Source: JAWKWH01 sp963669415
GTDB taxonomy: Bacteria; Pseudomonadota; Alphaproteobacteria; Rhizobiales; Rhizobiaceae
Direction of reading: 5' to 3'
Length of the DNA stretch: 64,000 bases
NCBI GenBank assembly: GCA_963669415.2
Contig: CAXXPS010000002.1
Coordinates: 1,302,001 to 1,366,000, forward strand
Positions 44,224 through 52,170 of the stretch are shown here, one piece after another. The translations under genes and the position numbers were made by a program. The notes below the pieces were generated by a model. That model saw nothing but the letters and a program-made list of their open reading frames with translations, ran no database searches and was not told where the DNA came from. Position 1 is the stretch's first letter. Every line of letters begins with the position of its first letter.

Positions 44224-44241
44224 GGGCGCGTAAACGCGCCC
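44224..44241 (-). terminator. Intercistronic hairpin after the sugar-binding-protein gene
   Basis: GGGCGCG-TAAA-CGCGCCC forms a perfect 7-bp stem about 15 bases after the stop of the binding-protein gene (minus strand). No T-run. As after the other two receptor genes in this window, it probably raises the receptor-to-permease ratio. Confidence 0.7.
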
Positions 44242-44255
44242 CCGAGTTCAGGCTT

Positions 44256-45482
44256 CTACTGCAGGAAGCCCTTTTCCTTTGCAGCGGCAACATAGGCCGC
44301 CTCGATATCTGCGAGTGCCTGTTCAGCCGACTCTTTTCCCTGCAGGAAGTCCGCGAGTTCCCCGCCTATCGCAGTGTGCATTAGCCCGGCATAGGGCAGC
44401 ATGGGATAAGGTGTGGTTTTCATCGCGGCGGCCGCAAAGACGCCCTTGGCGGCATCGGTCGGTTCATAGCCCTCAATCAGCCATACGGCCTGTTTGCGAA
44501 TTTCATCGTCCTTCATCAAATCAGGGCGAATACCGTTCATCATTGCAAGAAAGGTCGCTTCAGCCTCAGCGTCAGGAATATTCTTGGCAACCGTCCAACC
44601 ATCCCAGAACAGGGTCGAGGCTGGTGTGGTGCCACCTCCCACCGTCATCGGGCCGGCGATGGCGTGGCCAGCCTTGACCTCGTCGGTCACGCCTTCAGTC
44701 GTTGTCTGGGTCGCAGCGCGCGAACCCCACATGTTCAACAATGCAATGTTTCCGGCGCGGTACTCTGCATTGGTCGCGTTGGAATCATGTGTCAGGAAGT
44801 CAGGATTCATATACTCCGTCAGCGCCTTCATCATGTTGAGCGCCTTCACACCCGTTTCATTGTTGATGTTCGGCTCAGCGCTGCCAGCTTTGAAATGAGA
44901 TCCTCCGAACCCAATGAACATGTTGTTGAATTCCTGGGCCAGGTTCCATCCTGCAGCATAGGCTCCACCAACCGGGTTCTGCAGAATGCCCTTTTCACGG
45001 ATCATTTTTGCTGCTGCCAACATCTCTTCGTAGGTCTTGGGTGGCTCCACGCCAATCTGCTCGAGAATGTCCTTGCGGTACATCAGATGCTGCGCATTTG
45101 CCATGAACGCGACCGCCATGACCTTGCCATCGATTGTGATCAGTTGGGACTTTTGCAGGCTTTGACCATGCTTGGCGACAAGGTCATCCAGCGGGCGAAT
45201 GAGATCATCGTTCATCAAAGCCACAATTGAGGTATTGGCGACGATTGCCGACGTATATTCGGCCGGATTTCCAGACATGCCTGCGACATTGATTTTCTGG
45301 TGATCGGCGGTGAGATTGGTAGTCACCTCAGCGCCCTCACATTCCCGGGCACCTGCTCCTACCGTTTGAATCGCAGGAAATTCATTGCCAACGACCGAAA
45401 CGCGCGCGTCAATTTCGCAGGCCAACGCAGATGTTGCGGTCAGAGCAGACAGCGCCAGTGCCAGAGTTAGTTGTTTTAGCAT
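44256..45482 (-). CDS. Sugar-type ABC transporter substrate-binding protein
   Basis: A 408-residue periplasmic receptor of family 1. Signal peptide MLKQLTLALALSALTATSAL with cleavage near ALA/CEID or just before Cys-22; the Cys could also make a lipoprotein, although no clear lipobox is seen. Typical segments: NDDLIRPLDDLVAKHGQSL, KVMAVAFMANAQHLMYRKDIL and EPPKTYEEMLAAAKMI. Ribosome site CTGGGAGAGA. It delivers the cluster C substrate to the permeases downstream; the substrate is expected to be sugar- or polyol-like. Confidence 0.92.
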   Translation of the reverse strand: MLKQLTLALALSALTATSALACEIDARVSVVGNEFPAIQTVGAGARECEGAEVTTNLTADHQKINVAGMSGNPAEYTSAIVANTSIVALMNDDLIRPLDDLVAKHGQSLQKSQLITIDGKVMAVAFMANAQHLMYRKDILEQIGVEPPKTYEEMLAAAKMIREKGILQNPVGGAYAAGWNLAQEFNNMFIGFGGSHFKAGSAEPNINNETGVKALNMMKALTEYMNPDFLTHDSNATNAEYRAGNIALLNMWGSRAATQTTTEGVTDEVKAGHAIAGPMTVGGGTTPASTLFWDGWTVAKNIPDAEAEATFLAMMNGIRPDLMKDDEIRKQAVWLIEGYEPTDAAKGVFAAAAMKTTPYPMLPYAGLMHTAIGGELADFLQGKESAEQALADIEAAYVAAAKEKGFLQ

Positions 45483-45578
45483 GATTATTCTCTCCCAGTT
45501 TCCCTCAGATTATTGCTTCGCAAAAATGCGCCTTCGTGCAAACAGACCGGTTTGACAGCATGCAAAGATCCATCGCGA

Positions 45579-46627
45579 TTATGGCTCTATCCGCGCCCCA
45601 TCCCCCGATTGGAACAAATGGCATTGCTTCGGCGGAATATGGATTGAAATTTCATCACCGATTTCAGCGCGAAATGTCTTGTCTGCCTTTGCACTGACCA
45701 GAATGCCGCCAATACGCACGCTGACCATCGTGGCCTCTCCCAACAGTTCAAGCGCATATATCGGTGCTGTGATTTGCCCGCCCGACTTGCCGACCTTGGC
45801 ATCCTCGGCACGAAAACCCAGCGTCACCGGTCCATCGGGAACTTTGAGCTTTGGAACCGATGTGTTTGGAGCTGTAAACACACCACCGTTTATCGAACCT
45901 TCAATCAGGTTCATGGCTGGATTTCCGATAAAACTGGCCACAAAAGTGTTGGCCGGCTGATCATAAATTTCGGTCGGTGTGCCGACCTGCTGAACAAGAC
46001 CGCGGTCCATGACAACGACCCGGTCGGCGAGCGTCATTGCCTCGATCTGATCATGGGTCACATATATCGTCGTCACCGCCAGTTCGTGCGACAGGTTCTT
46101 GATCTGAGCGCGGGTCGATACGCGCAGCTTGGCATCCAGATTGGAAAGAGGTTCGTCCATCAGGAACACGTTCGGTTCGCGAACGATGGCACGCGCCAGC
46201 GCTACCCGCTGGCGTTGCCCACCAGAAAGTTCAGCCGGTTTTCGGTGCATGAACTCATCAAGCTCGACCATCGCCGAGGCCCGGCGAACTTTTTCATCAT
46301 GGGTTGAAGGTTCAATGCCGCGAACCTTCAGAGGAAATCGAATGTTCTCGTAAACATTCATGTTCGGATAGAGCGCATAGCTCTGGAACACCATCGCAAC
46401 ATCGCGATCCTTTGGTTCCAGGTCATTGACGATGCGTCCGCCAATGCTGATCTCACCTTCGGTCGGATCTTCCAACCGGCGATCATTCGCATCGTCGTGG
46501 TCTTACCGCAGCCAGACGGACCGAGCAGCACCAGAAACTCGCGATCCGGAATAGTCAGATCAAAATTGTCAACGCCGACAAAACTGCCCCAGCGTTTTGT
46601 CACATTGCGAATTTGGATCTCGGCCAA
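45579..46627 (-). pseudogene. Sugar-type ABC transporter ATPase (UgpC/MalK-like), interrupted by one frameshift
   Basis: Two minus-strand frames together give a complete CUT1 ATPase of about 350 residues. The first part (46627 down to about 46476) starts with TTG after GGAGGGG and has RNVTKRWGSFVGVDNFDL and Walker A GPSGCGKTTT, ending MRMIAG. The second part, from about 46475, begins MEDPTEGEISIGGRIVND and carries Q-loop VFQSYALYPNMNVYENI, signature LSGGQRQRVALARAI, Walker B VFLMDEPLSNLD, switch His in YVTHDQIEA, and the TOBE-type tail. The expected junction MIAGLEDPTEG needs one base more than is present (GGTTGGAAGATCC, about 46470-46482). Without this gene the importer would lack its motor unless another ATPase serves; sequencing error is quite possible. 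Confidence 0.85.
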
Positions 46628-46653
46628 GATTCGCCCCTCCAAACATGATTGCT

Positions 46654-46679
46654 TATTTTTGCATACGTTTGCAAAAATA
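46654..46679. promoter_or_regulatory. LacI-type operator between divergent cluster C units
   Basis: TATTTTTGCA (46654-46663) and TGCAAAAATA (46670-46679) are perfect inverted arms around TACGTT; counting from the central CG (46666/46667) 12 of 13 base pairs match. A long even palindrome with a central CG is the classic shape of LacI-family sites. It lies 27 bases before the ATPase start on one side and 82 bases before the SnoaL-like gene at 46762 on the other, so it can control both directions. Confidence 0.8.
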
Positions 46680-46761
46680 GTAGACTCTATGGATGCCTTT
46701 AGGCAAGGTTCTTTTGATTGCGATTCCCATTTTTTACTTAAGCTACGGAAAAATAAGCCAT

Positions 46762-47760
46762 ATGTCGGATCTCCAGACTGCCAAGCAAACGGTCTCTGAC
46801 TTTCACAAGGCGCTGGATAGTTGTAAGCCGGACGCAATTGGAGACATTATCGCCAATCATTATGCGAGCGACTTCCTCTGGCGCGGCGTGCATCCCTTTG
46901 GCGAATTGCAGAACGCCAGCAGCGTAGCCTCCCGGTTCTGGCAGCCGCTACGCAACGCGCTCACATACTTGCAACGCCGTGACGACATATTCTTTGCCGG
47001 CCCAAATGAGATAGATGGCGGCGCAAGCATTTGGGTGGTGACGATGGGGCATTTGATGGGTCTGTTCGATGAGGAATGGCTCGGCATCCAACCAACTGGC
47101 AAGATGGCATTGTTGCGCTATTGTTCGTTCAATCGCGTTGACGACGGAAAGATCAGCGAAACGACGATGCATGTCGATATTCCGCACCTGATGACACAGG
47201 CCGGTCAGAACCCATTTCCAATTGAGACAGCGCAACACTTGGTACAGCCCGGTCCACAAACGCATGACGGGTTATTGTTCAGCCAACAGGAACCCACAGA
47301 TGGAGAAAAAACTCTCGCACTCATCAACGCAATGATCAGCGACATCGGACAATGGAAGTCTGATCTTCCGCTCGAAGCCGAATTGGCAACAACCTGGCAC
47401 GACAACATGATCTGGTGGGGACCAGCCGGGATAGGTGCGACCTACACAATTGAGCGATACGCCAAACAGCATGCTGGTCCGTTTCGCGCCGGTTTCAAAA
47501 ACCGCTCCAAAACCCGGCACAAAGCCAGGCTTGCCGAGGGATGTTATGGAGGTTTCTTTGGCTGGCCGAATTTTACTGCCCAACCTGCCGGCGGGTTCAT
47601 GGGCATGTCAAAGTCCGAACGGCAAAGCGAATTCCGCGTGATCGATATCTACCGCCGCGACGGTGACAAACTCGCTGAAAACTGGGTGTTTATAGATCTG
47701 CTACACATATGGAACCAGCACGGCATCGATATCCTTGGTGACGCCCAACGAGACGAGTGA
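46762..47760 (+). CDS. Tandem SnoaL/NTF2-like protein (fourth of four, divergent)
   Basis: A 332-residue two-domain protein. The first unit has DFHKALDSCKPDAIGDIIANH, LWRGVHPFGELQNASSVAS, WVVTMGHLMGLFDEEWLGIQP; the second has TTWHDNMIWWGPAGIGATYTI and QHAGPFRAGFKNRSK, then CYGGFFGWPNFTAQPAGGFM and AENWVFIDLLHIWNQHGID. The shared segments WGPAGIG, GWPN and ENWVFIDLL tie it to the proteins at 38841 and 41280. The ATG at 46762 is chosen (SDLQTAKQT); upstream codons read into the operator region. Divergent from the ABC operon and probably under the same LacI operator. A terminator-like hairpin follows. Confidence 0.82.
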   Translation: MSDLQTAKQTVSDFHKALDSCKPDAIGDIIANHYASDFLWRGVHPFGELQNASSVASRFWQPLRNALTYLQRRDDIFFAGPNEIDGGASIWVVTMGHLMGLFDEEWLGIQPTGKMALLRYCSFNRVDDGKISETTMHVDIPHLMTQAGQNPFPIETAQHLVQPGPQTHDGLLFSQQEPTDGEKTLALINAMISDIGQWKSDLPLEAELATTWHDNMIWWGPAGIGATYTIERYAKQHAGPFRAGFKNRSKTRHKARLAEGCYGGFFGWPNFTAQPAGGFMGMSKSERQSEFRVIDIYRRDGDKLAENWVFIDLLHIWNQHGIDILGDAQRDE

Positions 47761-47773
47761 GAGATTGGAAATC

Positions 47774-47798
47774 GGCTGATTTGCGCGAAAAATCAGCC
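47774..47798 (+). terminator. Hairpin terminator of the 46762 gene
   Basis: GGCTGATTT and AAATCAGCC form a perfect 9-bp stem with a 7-base loop, 13 bases after the stop codon. The T-tract afterwards is poor (TTG), so termination may be incomplete. Confidence 0.65.
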
Positions 47799-48033
47799 TT
47801 GCCCCAACACTGGAGTTGATGTTCGGTGAACAGTTTTTCGAGCGTCCGCATACCCCCGTTCCCAGACATTTGATCCACTCGGGTGGACGGCAGCTTTTGG
47901 GATTTCGAATCCAGTTATCGTACGGCCGAATTAGGGGCGCTTTCCAGACATCCAACTCTAGCGGCGGTTGGCCGGTCTATCGGCTTAAAAGCTGACCGGT
48001 GATCTTTTCTGAACCGGGCAGTTGCCTGGAGGC

Positions 48034-48725
48034 GTACGGCCCCGCCGAGCACGGGGCCGCATCGTCAGATCTCTGTATGCTCCGCCAATTCCAGCGCATC
48101 CTCAATGTCTACCCCCAGGTACCTAACCGTGTTCTCGATCTTGCTATGTCCAAGCAGGATTTGTATCGCGCGAAGATTGCCTGTCGCCTTGTAGATCATT
48201 GCGGCCTTTGTGCGTCGTAGTGAGTGTGTGCCGTAGTCTTCGTGTCGAAGCCCGATTGCAATGACCCACTCATCAACCAATCTGGCATATTGGCGAGTGC
48301 TCAGATGACCGGAATGATCGACCCGGCTGGGAAAGACGTAGTCATCGATTGTACCGCCCCTCCGTTCCAGCCAAGCAAGCAAGCTTGCCCTCACATCCGC
48401 CGTAATCTCGAATTGGACGGGACGGCCTGTCTATTTCTGGATGACCATGGCACGGGTACGGATTTCCTGACCTGTGACGAGGGTTCCGATCTTGAGCTTC
48501 ACCAGATCGCAGCCCCGCAGCTTGCTGTCGATTGCGAGATCAAATAACGCGCGATCTCGCATGCGTCTCTCCCTGTCGAGGAAGAAACGAATTGCCCAGA
48601 TCTGGCGTTACTTCAGTGGCTTTTTCACGCCGACTTTTCGGCCGGCATTCCATGCCGGTCTACCCAGTGCGGCAGGATCGTATTGTGCGATTCCCATTTG
48701 AGTTCTCCTTCGGCCACCATTGGCC
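48034..48725. repeat. Long direct repeat, right copy (integrase remnant unit)
   Basis: Near-identical over most of its length to 16110-16739 and in the same orientation. It begins with the palindrome CGGCCCCG...CGGGGCCG (terminator of the integrase gene on the minus strand) and ends after the shared CCACCATTGGCC. It is 78 bases longer than the left copy because it keeps the segment coding for the HSLRR box. Confidence 0.85.
48065..48697 (-). pseudogene. Tyrosine recombinase/integrase, decayed, right copy
   Basis: Reading from the ATG at 48697 (after AAGGAG) gives a 211-codon length with two in-frame stops: a TAA after VKKPLK and a TAG where relatives have a Lys in the QKKTGRPVQFEI region. 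Otherwise the frame is collinear with the short integrase family, ending with THSLRRTKAAMIYKATGNLR, and then GHSKIENTVRYLGVDIEDAL, including the HxxRR box and the Tyr nucleophile. The TAA is shared with the left copy, so that lesion predates their divergence, unless translation really begins downstream of it. It lies about 280 bases from the tRNA-Ala fragment, the usual neighbourhood for such an integrase. Confidence 0.85.
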
Positions 48726-48975
48726 ACGGGAACTATGCGCGCATGAAAGGAATGTCAGCGACGGTGGCTTGTGACCGGGGTCCCTTCGGTGGTCCAGCGC
48801 TGAAGTTAGTATCCGGCATGGACTTTGACCTGTGATTGGATGGCCCGACCGGCAGTTTTGGAATCCGGTTGTTCGGCATGGTGGGTAATAACGTCAGCCG
48901 CTACGCCGTATATACCTTCGGTCCGTGGAGTGAAGTTCTGGCGAGATTTTGCTGCTGGCGTTCTGTCCACTGCAG

Positions 48976-49039
<64 letters not shown>

Positions 49040-49458
49040 ATAGTTTCAAGCACTTATTACTATTGTTGAACCTGAGTGGCTTCATTTGGGTCATAAATGG
49101 GTGACAAACCGATTTTTGTTTCCCGGATTTCGATGGGAATCCTGCCCTCTTCGGTCCCTGACCCAACCCACCGGGCACCCCCGATATTCTGAGCGGGTCC
49201 CATCTGGGCCTTACATACTATGTCGCATGAACGAGTGCCTCCATTGACTCAATCCGAGTTTCCAAATTGCGTAAAAATATCTCTGCATGAACATCTGACG
49301 GATGGTGATTCGAATACGGGTGCGCGTCCAAGCCAAACCGATTCCAAAATCGCCCTAGACGGGTCAGTCTTGGTCCGCTGAACCGTTGGGTGTATTCTGT
49401 AAACACTGAATGCAGAGCGTACTAATCGTGCGCCAGAGCATTTGATGGGATTTTCGGG
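49040..49458. other. Intergenic region with no supported gene
   Basis: About 420 bases after the tRNA fragment without a convincing coding frame, repeat or hairpin. This would be the original chromosome side of the insertion, if the orientation inferred from the tRNA fragment is right. Confidence 0.5.
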
Positions 49459-51343
49459 ATGGAGCAAACGCTCACCACAATCCTTGTTGCAGAACTCACC
49501 GGTCTCGAAAGTACAGGCGAAACCGGCGGGGCTATCTCGGACAAAACTCTTGAAGATCACCTGGTAGCGGTGGATCGTATCGTCACCGATCACCATGGCA
49601 AGTTGCTTGGCAATGCGGGCGGAAGTCTGGCAGCGCAATTTTCAAACCCGTCTGATGCGGTTCGATGCGCAATCGTTCTTGAAGAGACCATTCGCTCGTC
49701 TGCAAATGATCAAAGCATCCGCATTGGCATCGATCAGGGTGAAGTCGCGATTGAGAACGGCAGGGTCCGCGGTGACGGGATCAAGTCTGCCACGGCATTG
49801 CAGAAGCGATTTGAAGGCATAGTCATCTCACGCTCGGTGCAAGGCCAGTTAGGTGACGATGTTGGTGTTGCGGTTGAAGAACTCAGTGAAGGCGGGGATG
49901 TTGCTTACCGCGTGCGAGCCAAAGACACGGGTGTTGACGCCGCAACGCCTCCTGCAACGTTTCGACAGGTCTTGCCCAAATTCACTCTGGTAGCCGGAGG
50001 GGCGTTGGTGCTTATCCTGATCGTCTCCTTCGCGATCCAAGATCAGTTCAGCTACGATTTCGAACCGGCTGATCTGACCAAGTACAAGTTCGAACTGCCG
50101 GAAAAGCCGTCCATCGCTGTGTTGCCGTTCGACAATCTCAGCGGTGATCCGGCCAATGATTATCTTGGTGACAGTCTCACAGAGACCATTATTGCAGCAT
50201 TAGCCACCTCATCGGAATTGTTCGTCATCGCGCGAAATTCGGTCTTTACCTACAAAAACAAGCCAACCAGGGTTCAACAGATCGCCGAAGAGCTTGGTGT
50301 GCGTTACGTACTGGAAGGCAGCGTTCAGGTGCAGGGCTCCGAGATGCGTGTCGTGGCACAACTTGTTGATGCACTTGATGGGCAGCACCTCTGGGCCGAT
50401 CAATATGACCACGATCTCACCGATTATTTCCAGCTGCAAGACATATTAACCGGCAGGATATTCGAAGAACTACAGGTCGAATTGGCCGCGGGGCAATTTG
50501 CGCGCAACTGGTTCGATGAGTGGCGTAATTCACCGGATGCGCTCGCAATAATGCAGAGATTTTACGAAGGTCGTACCGCACAAAGACGCTGGGATGTCGA
50601 AGGGCACGAAAAGGCCGGCCGACTGTGGCGCGAAAATTACCTCATAAATCCCGATGACCCCGTGTTCCAATGTGCTGATGGGTTGGCACTATCATCAGAA
50701 ATTCATGATGGGCCTGACCAGTGATCCTGCAGCCACATTTGCCGAAGCAAGAAGATATGCAGACCGGGCAATTGAACTTGATGAGGGAGAAGCAACAGCC
50801 GATGCCCTGATCTTGAAAGCAACTCTCGATAAGGCCGAACTCAAGCATGAAAGCGCACTTTCGGCGGTCGAGAAGGCGTTGGAGTTGGCCCCCGGTCATG
50901 CGCCAGCCAATGCAATAGCCGCCTGGATCAAAATCAAGTCAGGTCAGGTGGAGGAAGGTGTCGCGCTGATGCGAAAGGCTATGCGGTTGGAGCCAAGGTA
51001 TCCGCTGACGTTTCCCACTGAACTCGCAATCGGCTTGATCATGCTTGGGAAGTATGAAGAGGCGAAGGCGATCAACGAAAGCATCATGTCTGACGATTTG
51101 AGTGATTTCTGGAAATCGGTTGTGTTGATGGAATTGGCGGTAATAGCCGTGTTTCAGAATGATTTTCTGAAAGCGCGGGAATATGTCCGAGAGTGGCTGG
51201 AGTTTGAACCCGATGCAAATGCCGAGAAAAGCTACAAAACTTGGTGGTACGACTACACTGATCAGGAGTTCGTAAAGAAATGGTTTGATGCGCTTGCGCG
51301 CGCTGGGTTTCCGCAGCACCCGCCAAACTCAAACGATGGCTAG
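49459..51343 (+). pseudogene. Cyclase-like/TolB-like/TPR membrane protein, interrupted by one frameshift
   Basis: Two frames together code for about 628 residues. Residues 1 to about 155 are a class III nucleotide-cyclase-like domain with LVAELTGLES where active enzymes have the metal-binding Asp, and GNAGGSLAAQF in place of GDG(L/F), so it is probably inactive. A single membrane helix follows (LVAGGALVLILIVSFAI). From about 215 is a TolB-N/FlgO-like domain (KPSIAVLPFDNLSGDPANDY, GVRYVLEGSVQVQGSEMRVV). The C-terminal part, in the next frame from about 50675, has TPR repeats (AIELDEGEATADALILKATL, ALELAPGHAPANAIAAW). The shift near 50660-50685 corresponds to one extra base. Confidence 0.75.
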
Positions 51344-51788
51344 TCCAAATATCAGTCTCGAAGACTTGAAGAAGGAAAAAGCTCTGGGCAACGAATATTG
51401 TCTGCTGTTTTTGCGCGCTGTATCGGCATGCTTGTTAAGCGCTTGCCTGACTTTACCAACCTCATCGTTCGCTGACACCTATGTGGCTACCACGACCGAG
51501 CGCGTTCAAGTGAAGTCTTGTCCGATAGATCATTGTCGGCAATTGTTCAGTTTGCCCGCGGGTACCTGGGTCAGAGTATTGTCCTGCGAACTGCGGGGAC
51601 CGTGGTGTCGCATCCAGTGCCGTGGCCGCACGGGTTGGATACTTGCTCGAAATCGGTTGATAAGAGGGGGTCTGTTACCGCCGAATGCCGTCAACCCGCA
51701 TCGCCACTTTGGCGAAGACCGGATTTACCCTTGGCCGTATTCGTGCCTTCAAGTTCCAGATGGGCACAGTCGCAAGCATTGGCGATAG
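51336..51788 (+). CDS. Small secreted SH3-like protein
   Basis: A 150-residue protein beginning MASPNISLEDLKKEK, with a hydrophobic segment at about 24-45 (LFLRAVSACLLSACLTLPTS) that may be an internal signal or lipoprotein-like leader. The mature part resembles a bacterial SH3 domain: VATTTERVQVKSCPIDHC, LFSLPAGTWVRVLSCELRGP, RGRTGWILARNRL. Five Cys in the domain suggest disulphides. The start overlaps the stop of the TPR gene. The C-terminus (NPHRHFGEDRIYPWPY) is unlike the family. Function unknown. Confidence 0.55.
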   Translation: MASPNISLEDLKKEKALGNEYCLLFLRAVSACLLSACLTLPTSSFADTYVATTTERVQVKSCPIDHCRQLFSLPAGTWVRVLSCELRGPWCRIQCRGRTGWILARNRLIRGGLLPPNAVNPHRHFGEDRIYPWPYSCLQVPDGHSRKHWR

Positions 51789-52170
51789 CGACTGCCTAAT
51801 TTGTCATCGCAAATCTGCAACGACTGAATGCGATTTACGGCTTGCGGCTGATCAGCCCCACTTGATTGGTCCGGTTTTCAGGCAGCAGGTCAGCGATTTT
51901 GCTACTTCGAATGGGTGCACCAATCGAGGGCAACATTGCTCCCTAAGTCCAAATCCGGCGACAGGATGATAGGGCTTCGATCAATCGCCTCGTACCGGTC
52001 GCAAATCAAGAATTTGACGCGTCTCGGTCGTTGTCGCCACCGGGCGGCCGTGTCTATGACACAACTCAACCGTTCGGGCCACAAGCGCGGCGTTTGATGG
52101 CTTGATATGGTAGCCGGCATTGTTCGAATTATCGGAAAATCACCGATTGCCGTTTGGTGGCCGTGTCATC
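51789..52170. other. Intergenic region with no supported gene
   Basis: About 380 bases between the SH3-like gene and the convergent edd gene. Short frames only; no clear terminator with a T-run was seen for edd. Confidence 0.5.

Noticed and set aside
45483..45578. Second LacI operator before the sugar-binding-protein gene (TTATTGC-TTC-GCAAAAA)
   Set aside because: The half-sites are 3 bases apart instead of around a central CG, one pair mismatches, and it does not match the site at 46654.
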